DNA of 38,388 nt from Dehalococcoidia bacterium (lineage in GTDB: Bacteria > Chloroflexota > Dehalococcoidia > Dehalococcoidales > RBG-16-60-22): NCBI GenBank assembly GCA_011174815.1, contig DUFF01000075.1:1-38388 (forward strand). Reading direction: 5' to 3'. Below the pieces are notes generated by a model, which was given only the letters and a program-made list of their open reading frames with translations, ran no database searches and had not been told where the DNA came from. The position numbers and the translations under genes are program-made. The stretch's first letter is position 1, and each line of letters starts with the position of its first letter. Positions 18,792-26,587 of the stretch are shown here, in pieces.

Positions 18792-19292
18792 CTAACGACC
18801 TTGTTTTACTATCTGGCTGCCCTTCTGGTGTTCTTTTTCCCATCTTTCCAGCAGGGCAGGGAACTCCTGTTCCAGAAAGGTATAGACATCAAGCATCTCC
18901 TCCAGCCATTTCCTGGTAGCGGGAGTCTTATCGCCGAGCAGTTCCAGCCCGCGTTCGGCAAGATGCCGGACCATGGTGATTTCGCCGGTAAGACCACGAC
19001 CTATCATATGCTGCCAGGCGTCGGAGCGCAGTCGGAAATAGTCATGCCTGACACCGGGCAAACTGAGGCGCTCGATAAGGCCGAACTGGATGAGAAGGCG
19101 GGTCATGGTACTGATAGACCCCTTGCTGGCCAGCAAAGCTTCGGTAATCTGTTCCGTGGACTGATGAGGCGGATCGGCGATGAGAAGCCAACCCAGAATG
19201 CGGCCGGCCATCCGCGGCATCCCGGTCTGCTCGAAAACGATACCGACTTCCTCGGCAAACTGTTTTTCCTGCGTCTTAGGCTGATCCTCCAT
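18792..19292 (-). CDS. MarR/GbsR family transcriptional regulator
   Basis: GRILGWLLIADPPHQSTEQITEALLASKGSISTMTRLLIQFGLIERLSLPGVRHDYFRL. Confidence 0.85.
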   Translation of the reverse strand: MEDQPKTQEKQFAEEVGIVFEQTGMPRMAGRILGWLLIADPPHQSTEQITEALLASKGSISTMTRLLIQFGLIERLSLPGVRHDYFRLRSDAWQHMIGRGLTGEITMVRHLAERGLELLGDKTPATRKWLEEMLDVYTFLEQEFPALLERWEKEHQKGSQIVKQGR

Positions 19293-19322
19293 ACGACCTT
19301 CCTCCGCCGTTTTATTTATTGC

Positions 19323-19355
19323 CTATATTATAATGCGTATAGAACGTTTTGTCAA
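19323..19355 (-). promoter_or_regulatory. Consensus promoter with embedded palindrome upstream of the MarR-type gene
   Basis: Minus strand TTGACA (19350-19355) - 17 nt - TATAAT (19327-19332); inverted repeat CTATA-N10-TATAG spans 19323-19342. Confidence 0.7.
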
Positions 19356-19429
19356 GACTGAACATACTAAATTTTCAAAAATGGTAAAATTTGATATGTG
19401 AGCAGTATGGGACAGGGGATTGCCACAGA

Positions 19430-20239
19430 CTACTTGCCGAGTTCTTGTGCCCTGCGGTGGGCGGCGGCAACTGCCTGGTACACCAGTTCTCTGAAATTCT
19501 CGTTTTCAAACTGCTCTAGAGCAGCAGCAGTGGTGCCGCCGGGAGAGGTTACCATACGGCGCAATTCCGTTGGTGATTTTCCGGCCTTCTTAAGCAGTTG
19601 TCCGGAACCTAGCATGGTCTGTAACACCAGTTCCTGTGCCACATCTTCGGAAAACCCGATTCGGACCGCCGCCTCAATCAGGCATTCCACAAAAAGGAAG
19701 AAGTAAGCCGGACCGCTGCCGCTTACCGCTGTGGCCATGTCCAGGTATCCCTCATCTGCCACGAAGATTTCCCGGCCCATGGTGCTCAAGATGGTCCTGG
19801 CCTGTTCTTGCTGTGCTTCTGTTACCTCCGGCGTGGCGGTCCAGACGCTGATCCCTTCGCCGATCTGGGCGGGCGTGTTGGGCATAACCCGGACGACCTG
19901 GCGATGATTCAAACCTTTACATAATGTATCAATTCTGGCACCAGCGATGATGGAAAGAACGAGCTGGCCCGGTTTTATCTGGCCGCTCAGGTCAGGCATT
20001 ATCTCGGGCAGGTTCTGCGGCTTGATAGCCAGAACGATGATATCGCCATGAGCAGCCGCCTCAGCATTGTTATCAGTTACGGAAATTCCATAGGTCTGCT
20101 TCAGGTGCTGGCGGCGTTCATCCTTGACGTCACTGACCCAGATGGTCTGCGGAGTGCTCAATCTGCGGTTCAGCACTGCGGCCAGAATGGCCTCCCCCAT
20201 CGCCCCGCCGCCGACAAAAGCTATCTTCATGGTAACCAC
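19430..20239 (-). CDS. proC: Pyrroline-5-carboxylate reductase
   Basis: KIAFVGGGAMGEAILAAVL, VLAIKPQNL, RVMPNTPAQIGEG, VSGSGPAYFFLFVE, TSPGGTTAAALEQFE. Confidence 0.96.
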   Translation of the reverse strand: MVTMKIAFVGGGAMGEAILAAVLNRRLSTPQTIWVSDVKDERRQHLKQTYGISVTDNNAEAAAHGDIIVLAIKPQNLPEIMPDLSGQIKPGQLVLSIIAGARIDTLCKGLNHRQVVRVMPNTPAQIGEGISVWTATPEVTEAQQEQARTILSTMGREIFVADEGYLDMATAVSGSGPAYFFLFVECLIEAAVRIGFSEDVAQELVLQTMLGSGQLLKKAGKSPTELRRMVTSPGGTTAAALEQFENENFRELVYQAVAAAHRRAQELGK

Positions 20240-20251
20240 CGATATCTATGT

Positions 20252-22714
20252 TCACTGCACGACGAAATTTATCAGTCTGCCGGGCACGTATACTCTTTTC
20301 AGAATTTTTTTGCCTTCCAGGTAGGCATTGGCTTTGGTAGCCTGCTCCTGCAGCAGCCGGGGCAGCTCGTCTTCAGTTAGAGAAACCGGCACGGTAATGC
20401 GGTCGCGGAGCTTGCCATTGACCTGAACCACAAGCGTTATCTCCTCATCTTTGGCCAGTTCCTCGTCCCACTTCGGCCAGGACTGATTATGGATGCTGTA
20501 CTGGCATCCCATTCTCTCCCAGAGTTCCTCGGTGAGGTGGGGAGCGGTGGGCGCTAGGAGCCATATCAGGATATCAATTGACTCCTGCCACGCCCGGGTG
20601 CTGACAGAGCCGACATCCTTTATCTTGGTCAGGTAGTTGGTGAACTCCATCAGCGCGGAGAGCATGGTATTGAAGCGTAGCTTTTCCATATCCTGTGTTA
20701 CCCGCCTGATGGTCTGGTGAGCAAAACGGGATAGTTCTCTATCCGCTTTACTGGTGTCACCGGGTGTTGCTTTTTCGTTCGGCTGGTAGCCGCCGAGGGC
20801 CAGCTGCCATATCCGGTTGAGCCAGCGGCTGATGCCGCTGATGCTGCTGTCATTCCACTCGCCACCCTGCTCCCAGGGTGCCAGGAACATGAGGTACGCC
20901 CGGACCGTGTCCGCTCCCAGTTCGGCTACGTACTCGTCCGGGGTAATCACGTTGCCGCGCGATTTGCTCATCTTCTGCTTTTCAGCGATGATAATCCCCT
21001 GGTTGAACAGGCGGGTGAATGGTTCGTCAAAGTCTACCAGTCCGATATCGCGCAGCGCCTTGATGAAAAAGCGAGAGTAGAGGAGATGCATCACGGCATG
21101 TTCCGCGCCGCCGGTATATAGGTCAACCGGCATCCAGTAATTTATCTTATCGTCGTCAAAGGGGGCATCGTCGCTGTTTGGGCTGGTATAGCGCAGGAAA
21201 TACCACGAGGAACACATAAACGTATCCATGGTATCTGTCTCGCGCTTGCCGGGCCCGCCACAGCGCGGGCAGGCGGTATTGACGAACTGTTCATGGTATT
21301 TTAAGGGCGATTCACCGGTTGGTCGGAACTCAGCGTCTTCGGGTAGCAGTACCGGCAGGTCTGCCTCGGGGATGGGGACAATCCCGCATTTATCGCAGTA
21401 GACCATGGGGATGGGCGCTCCCCAGTAACGCTGGCGCGAGATGAGCCAGTCCCGAAGCCGGTAGCTGACAGTCCGCTTGCCCCAGCCTTTCTCCTCAAGG
21501 AAATCGGAGATAGCCTCGATGCCCTGTTTGCTGGGGAGGCCGTCGAACTGGCCGGAATTCACTAGAGTTCCCTCCTCAATGTAAGCCTCTTCCAGCTCCT
21601 CGCCCTGCCAGCCCGGCGGTGCGATCACCACGGGTATGGGGATGCCATATTTTTTGGCGAAGAGGAAATCGCGTTCGTCGTGTGCCGGCACGCCCATCAC
21701 CGCTCCTGTGCCGTAGCTTAAAAGCACATAATCAGCTATCCAGATGGGAACTTTCTTACCGTTCAGGCGGTTGGTGCAGTATGACCCGGTAAAGACCCCG
21801 TCCTTTTCCTTCTCGGTGGACAGTCTCTCTATCTCGCTCAAACGCCTTGATTTCTCAATATAGGCATCGACCTCTGCCCTGCTATCCGGTGTAGTCAGCA
21901 CGGAAACCAGCGGGTGCTCCGGGGCGAACACCATGAAGGTAACGCCGAAAGTGGTGTCGGGACGGGTGGTAAAGACCCGTATCTCTTTTTCTGGCACGCC
22001 CGGGTGGTCCAGGGTAAAGGATATCTCCGTGCCCTCGCTCCGGCCTATCCAGTTACGCTGCATTATCTGGATGCGCTCCGGCCAGTCGATGCCGTCGAAG
22101 TTCATCAGTTCGTCGGCGTATCTGGTGATGCGGAAGAACCATTGCTCAAGGTCACGACGGATTACGGCAGTGCCGCATCGCTCGCAGAAGCCGCCGCCCA
22201 GCACCTGCTCGTTGGCGAGCACGGTCTGGCACTGGGGGCACCAGTTCACGGGCGCCTTGCCGCGATAGGCCAGACCTGCTTCGTACAGCTTCAGAAAAAA
22301 CCACTCCGTCCATTTGTAGTATTCGGGAAGGCAGGAAACCACCTCCCGGCTCCAATCGTAGATGGCACCGATGCTCCTGAGCTGGCGGCGCATGTTCTGG
22401 ACGTTCTGCATCGTCCAGATGAAAGGGTGAATACCACGCTGGATGGCGGCATTCTCGGCAGGCAGACCGAAGGCATCAAAGCCCATCGGGTGCAGCACGT
22501 TATAACCCTGCATCCGCTTGAATCGGGCGTGGACGTCTGACGGCGCCATGGCATACCAGTGACCGATGTGAAGGTCTCCAGATGTATAGGGGAACATGGT
22601 CAGCGCGTAATATTTGGGCCTCGTGTCATCCTCGCTGACTTGGTAGAGCCCGTCTTTTTCCCAGCGTTGCTGCCATTTCTTCTCGATTTCCTGAGGGTCG
22701 TACCTGTCTATCAT
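20252..22714 (-). CDS. leuS: Leucyl-tRNA synthetase
   Basis: TMFPYTSGDLHIGHWY (HIGH), KQKMSKSRGNVITPDEYV (KMSKS), editing-domain and LeuRS C-terminal sequences; ~820 aa. Confidence 0.98.
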   Translation of the reverse strand: MIDRYDPQEIEKKWQQRWEKDGLYQVSEDDTRPKYYALTMFPYTSGDLHIGHWYAMAPSDVHARFKRMQGYNVLHPMGFDAFGLPAENAAIQRGIHPFIWTMQNVQNMRRQLRSIGAIYDWSREVVSCLPEYYKWTEWFFLKLYEAGLAYRGKAPVNWCPQCQTVLANEQVLGGGFCERCGTAVIRRDLEQWFFRITRYADELMNFDGIDWPERIQIMQRNWIGRSEGTEISFTLDHPGVPEKEIRVFTTRPDTTFGVTFMVFAPEHPLVSVLTTPDSRAEVDAYIEKSRRLSEIERLSTEKEKDGVFTGSYCTNRLNGKKVPIWIADYVLLSYGTGAVMGVPAHDERDFLFAKKYGIPIPVVIAPPGWQGEELEEAYIEEGTLVNSGQFDGLPSKQGIEAISDFLEEKGWGKRTVSYRLRDWLISRQRYWGAPIPMVYCDKCGIVPIPEADLPVLLPEDAEFRPTGESPLKYHEQFVNTACPRCGGPGKRETDTMDTFMCSSWYFLRYTSPNSDDAPFDDDKINYWMPVDLYTGGAEHAVMHLLYSRFFIKALRDIGLVDFDEPFTRLFNQGIIIAEKQKMSKSRGNVITPDEYVAELGADTVRAYLMFLAPWEQGGEWNDSSISGISRWLNRIWQLALGGYQPNEKATPGDTSKADRELSRFAHQTIRRVTQDMEKLRFNTMLSALMEFTNYLTKIKDVGSVSTRAWQESIDILIWLLAPTAPHLTEELWERMGCQYSIHNQSWPKWDEELAKDEEITLVVQVNGKLRDRITVPVSLTEDELPRLLQEQATKANAYLEGKKILKRVYVPGRLINFVVQ

Positions 22715-22788
22715 GTATCCTCCGTCGCCAGAACGCTATCAACCGCTTGAATAGGCAATAGATGAAGCAAAGAAGGGATATTGCGAAA

Positions 22789-22808
22789 AGAGGGGTATGA
22801 ACCCCTCT
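22789..22808 (-). other. Hairpin with short T-run in leuS upstream region (terminator/attenuator-like)
   Basis: AGAGGGG (22789-22795) / CCCCTCT (22802-22808), 6-nt loop; minus strand reads into TTTT. Confidence 0.5.
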
Positions 22809-22901
22809 CAAAGCGCTTCCCTTCCTTATAGTTCACTACATAAGTCTAGCTCAATTGACCGAAGCTCGTCAATAAGCCGGCCTGGGCTCGGTCTGGGGCG
22901 T

Positions 22902-22945
22902 AAAAAACAGAGAGACTGGGCGCTAGCTAGCTATCCAGTCTCTCT
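22902..22945 (-). terminator. Intrinsic terminator of the small DUF5679-like gene
   Basis: Perfect 11-bp stem AGAGAGACTGG (22909-22919) / CCAGTCTCTCT (22935-22945); minus strand followed by TTTTTT. Confidence 0.8.
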
Positions 22946-22977
22946 TAATATTTTCGACGTCGAAAATTAAGATTTAT

Positions 22978-23118
22978 TTAAGCTTTTCCAATTCGGAACA
23001 TCTTGGTGCCGCATACTGGGCATGTACCCTGTGTGGCTGGCTTGCCATTCTTCATGGTGATGGACTTCGGGTCTTTCATGTCCCTCTTGGCGCGGCACTT
23101 CACACAATATGCCTGCAT
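22978..23118 (-). CDS. Small DUF5679-like zinc-ribbon protein (46 aa), absent from the ORF track
   Basis: My translation: MQAYCVKCRAKRDMKDPKSITMKNGKPATQGTCPVCGTKMFRIGKA*; two CxxC pairs, AGGAGG-type ribosome-binding site (plus strand tttacctcct), promoter upstream and terminator downstream. Confidence 0.88.
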   Translation of the reverse strand: MQAYCVKCRAKRDMKDPKSITMKNGKPATQGTCPVCGTKMFRIGKA

Positions 23119-23154
23119 AATTTACCTCCTTTTACTTTACTAGGATTAGTAGCA

Positions 23155-23183
23155 AGAATAAACTATTCCCCGCCTGTTGTCAA
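23155..23183 (-). promoter_or_regulatory. Promoter of the small zinc-ribbon gene
   Basis: Minus strand TTGACA (23178-23183) - 17 nt - TATTCT (23155-23160). Confidence 0.65.
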
Positions 23184-23310
23184 TAGCCACAAGGGCGAAA
23201 AAGGGGTGAATTTGAGCGTCACAGGGAAAAATAACTCTGGAGGCTGGCCATATTGCTTATCCGGCCTCTGCCCTCTGGCTTTTTACTTGTCCGCGGTGCC
23301 AGCGTGAACG

Positions 23311-23340
23311 TTGCTCATAAGGAATAATATAAACTATAAT
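23311..23340 (+). promoter_or_regulatory. Putative promoter of methyltransferase/MFS operon
   Basis: TTGCTC (23311-23316) - 18 nt - TATAAT (23335-23340). Confidence 0.45.
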
Positions 23341-23360
23341 TAGTCGATTCGAGGCAAAAA

Positions 23361-24017
23361 ATGGCCATGGAAACCATACTGGTAATTATTGGCACGGCTG
23401 TCTTTGTCTTGGTACTGCTTCGGGTGCTAAGGAAGTCCACCAGTTTACCGGCGCCGGCTTATATCGGGCGGCTTCTCGATAGTGGCTTCCGGCACTTTTT
23501 CCAGCCGCCGAGAACGGTGGTAGAGCGCAGCGGCGTCGCTTCAGGGATGACCGTTATGGAACTCGGCTGCGGCAGCGGGGCCTACACTACCTACATAGCC
23601 CGGGCTATCGGCGAAGAGGGGAAATTATTTGCGGTTGATATCCAGTCGGCGATGCTGCGTCAGCTGGAACGCAAATTGAGTAGAGAGGAAAACAAGGATA
23701 TCAAAAATATCGAGTTGAGAGAAACGAATGCCTATGAGCTGCCCTTTGCCGACGAGTCTTTTGACCTGGCATATATGGTTACCGTGCTCATGGAGATTCC
23801 GGATAAAGGGCGGTCTTTGCGTGAGGTGAAGAGGGTGCTCAAGCCAGGCGGGATTCTGGCGGTAACTGAATTTTTCCCCGACCCGGATTACCCCTGCCGT
23901 TCCACAGTAATCAAACTGGGTATGCGCGCCGGGTTCGCGCTCGATGAAAGCGAGGGCAACTTCTGGAACTACACGGTCAGGTTTAGAAAACCGCTCTCTG
24001 ACCAGCAGAAGGATTAA
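23361..24017 (+). CDS. Class I SAM-dependent methyltransferase with N-terminal hydrophobic segment
   Basis: TVMELGCGSGAYTTYIARAIGEEGKLFAVDIQ, LREVKRVLKPGGILAVTEFFPDPDYP; N-terminal ILVIIGTAVFVLVLLRVL. Confidence 0.88.
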   Translation: MAMETILVIIGTAVFVLVLLRVLRKSTSLPAPAYIGRLLDSGFRHFFQPPRTVVERSGVASGMTVMELGCGSGAYTTYIARAIGEEGKLFAVDIQSAMLRQLERKLSREENKDIKNIELRETNAYELPFADESFDLAYMVTVLMEIPDKGRSLREVKRVLKPGGILAVTEFFPDPDYPCRSTVIKLGMRAGFALDESEGNFWNYTVRFRKPLSDQQKD

Positions 24018-24020
24018 GCA

Positions 24021-25277
24021 TTGCGATTTCCTTGGCGATTAACTGACAGGGTTTACTATGGCTGGGTGGTGGTGGCCGTTTTTATGGTGATCGGCATCAC
24101 CCTCTACGGCATACATTTTTCCTTCGGCGTTTTTTTCAAATCGATTGAAGCTGAATTCCACCTCACCCGTGCCGCGACCTCAGCCATACTCTCGGCCAAC
24201 TTATTGCTGGCCGGTCTGTTCTCTTTCTTTTTCGGCTGGGCTCTGGACCGTTATGGACCGAGGCTGGTTGTTCTGCTGATGGCGATTTTTACCGGCCTGA
24301 GCCTGGTGTTGACCAGCCAGACCAATGCTCTCTGGCAGCTATTTATCACTTACAGCCTTCTGCTGGCTATGGGCACCGGTCCCCTCTACGTGGTGCCGAT
24401 GTCGGTTGTCTCGCGCTGGTTTGACCGGAAAAGGGGACTGGCGCTGGGTCTCTCCAGTATGGGAATAGGACTGGGGACGATGATCATGGCCCCGTTTGCC
24501 ACCTATCTCATCACCAATTACAGCTGGCATACTGCCTATCTGGTAATTGGTCTGATTGCCTGGGTAATAGCGGTACCATTAACCAGATTATTGAAGCGGG
24601 ACCCGCGTGAAATTGGCGCTCTGCTCGATGGGGCGAAAATCGAAGATGCAGCGCAACCTCTGGAAACCGGGACTTCAACTTCGGTTCAGCACCCTTTCCT
24701 AACCATAGTTCAGAATCGGAACTTCTGGACTTTTGCCTGTATCTGGTTCCTCTTTGCCGCCTGTCTGTTTCTCATATTCACCCATCTTGTGCCTCACATC
24801 ACTGACATTGGCTTTTCGCCAATAGAGGCCGCCGGCGTGCTCAGCGTTCTTGGCGCTGCTTCCGTTCCGGGACGGTTAGTGATGGGAATAGCATCCGACA
24901 GGATGGGGAGAAAGCTGGCGTTCATGGTCAGCACTCTGCTGCAGGCGGTAGCTATAACATGGCTGCTCCAGGCACAGAGTCTGTGGAGCCTGTATGTATT
25001 TGCGCTGGTCTATGGATTTTTTTACAGCGGTTTCGGTTGCAGTGGGGCAGCACTGGTCAGCGACACTTTTGGCGTGAAGAATATCGGTGCCGTGCTGGGA
25101 TTGGTGGAAATCGCCTTTGGCATCGGTGCGGCGACCGGGCCAGCAGTCGGGGGATACATCTACGATGTCAACGGCAATTATACGGTAGCCTTTTTAATCG
25201 CCACACTGGCTATGCTGGTGGCCACCTTGCTCGTCGCTATGGTGAAGCGTGAAACACCGAAGCAAAAAGACAGGTGA
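24021..25277 (+). CDS. MFS transporter (copy 1 of tandem pair)
   Basis: YYGWVVVAVFMVIGITLYGIHFSFGVFFKS, GWALDRYGPR, SRWFDRKRGLALGLSSMGIGLG; TTG start. Confidence 0.92.
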   Translation: MRFPWRLTDRVYYGWVVVAVFMVIGITLYGIHFSFGVFFKSIEAEFHLTRAATSAILSANLLLAGLFSFFFGWALDRYGPRLVVLLMAIFTGLSLVLTSQTNALWQLFITYSLLLAMGTGPLYVVPMSVVSRWFDRKRGLALGLSSMGIGLGTMIMAPFATYLITNYSWHTAYLVIGLIAWVIAVPLTRLLKRDPREIGALLDGAKIEDAAQPLETGTSTSVQHPFLTIVQNRNFWTFACIWFLFAACLFLIFTHLVPHITDIGFSPIEAAGVLSVLGAASVPGRLVMGIASDRMGRKLAFMVSTLLQAVAITWLLQAQSLWSLYVFALVYGFFYSGFGCSGAALVSDTFGVKNIGAVLGLVEIAFGIGAATGPAVGGYIYDVNGNYTVAFLIATLAMLVATLLVAMVKRETPKQKDR

Positions 25278-25315
25278 CCACAGGTCAAATTCAAATATGA
25301 CAGTCGGAAGAGATA

Positions 25316-26587
25316 GTGGTGTTTTTGGGAAAATACAGGGATAAGATATTCTACGGTTGGGTGCTGGTAGCCACCTTCTGTGTTGCTGGAACAGCCATAT
25401 GGGGGATACGCTTTTCCTTCGGCGTTTTCTTTAAATCGCTGGAAAGCGAGTTCGTCTTGAGCCGGGCGGCGACATCAGCTATCTTCTCCACGCAGATGGT
25501 GCTGGGCGGCATATTCGCCATTCTGGGCGGCTGGGCCCTGGACCGGTTCGGTCCCAGGATAGTCTTCCTCCTGATGGGGGTTTGCACCGGCCTCAGCTTG
25601 GTGCTTACCGGACAGACCAGCGCCCTCTGGCAGATCTTCTTCACCTACAGCCTGCTGCTGGCGATGGGTACCAGCGCCATCTACGTCGCGGTAATGTCAA
25701 CCGTCTCCCGGTGGTTTCAACAGAAGCGTGGCATGGCGCTGGGCATTGCCAGCATGGGGGCCGGAATGGGTCCACTGGTAGTGGCGCCACTTGCCACCTA
25801 TCTGATTGCTGCCTTCGACTGGCGGATGGCGTTCACCATCATGGGTATCATCGCCTGGGTGGTGGTAATTCCGTTATCCCAGATTCTCAAGCGAGACCCA
25901 CAGGAGATAGGCATGCTGCCTGATGGAGCGGAGCACTCCGCAGGTACGGCGCTGGAACAGAAGCCGGTATTAGTGGCCGACTATCTCTCCCCGTGGCAGG
26001 CGTTACGGACCAGGAGCTTCTGGCTGGTGGCTGGCATTTTTTTCCTATATGCCACGTATATATTTATTATCCTGACGCATCTGGTACCCCATGTAACCGA
26101 CCTCGGTTTTGCTGCGGTGGAAGCGGCTACCGTTCTCAGCGTGGCTGGCGGGGCAACTCTTGCCGGCAGAGTGTTGTTCGGCATGGCGTCTGATAGGCTG
26201 GGGAAGAAAAAGACGGCGATACTCTGCACCCTGCTTCATATCATCGCTTTGCTGTGGCTGCTCTGGTCACAGGAGATGTGGATGTTCTACCTTTTTGCGC
26301 TCGTTTTTGGGCTTGCCTGGGGAGGTACGGGCCCGACCATGGCGGCAATTATCGGGGACACCTTTGGCCTCGGCCAGCTAGGCGCCATTCTGGGGCTGCT
26401 CGATGTAGGTTTTAACACCGGGGCAGCGGTGGGTCCGGTCCTCGGCGGCGTTATCTTTGATCTCAAACAGAGCTACTTTCTGTCGTTCCTGCTAGGGGTG
26501 GGGTTGCTGTTGGTGACCACTGTGCTCATCGTATTTATCCGGCGGGAAACGGGAGAACCGCGGGCAGCAATTGAGGGGTATCGTTAA
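25316..26587 (+). CDS. MFS transporter (copy 2 of tandem pair)
   Basis: FYGWVLVATFCVAGTAIWGIRFSFGVFFKSLESEF, GWALDRFGPR, SRWFQQKRGMALGIASMGAGMG; clearly paralogous to the preceding ORF. Confidence 0.92.
   Translation: MVFLGKYRDKIFYGWVLVATFCVAGTAIWGIRFSFGVFFKSLESEFVLSRAATSAIFSTQMVLGGIFAILGGWALDRFGPRIVFLLMGVCTGLSLVLTGQTSALWQIFFTYSLLLAMGTSAIYVAVMSTVSRWFQQKRGMALGIASMGAGMGPLVVAPLATYLIAAFDWRMAFTIMGIIAWVVVIPLSQILKRDPQEIGMLPDGAEHSAGTALEQKPVLVADYLSPWQALRTRSFWLVAGIFFLYATYIFIILTHLVPHVTDLGFAAVEAATVLSVAGGATLAGRVLFGMASDRLGKKKTAILCTLLHIIALLWLLWSQEMWMFYLFALVFGLAWGGTGPTMAAIIGDTFGLGQLGAILGLLDVGFNTGAAVGPVLGGVIFDLKQSYFLSFLLGVGLLLVTTVLIVFIRRETGEPRAAIEGYR

Noticed and set aside
21914-22540. 208-aa plus-strand ORF
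   Set aside because: Antisense to leuS, which has clear HIGH/KMSKS motifs; no family motif in the antisense translation.
22715-22977. T-box riboswitch upstream of leuS
   Set aside because: No T-box consensus (AGGGTGGNACCGCG-like) or specifier stem seen; only a simple hairpin.
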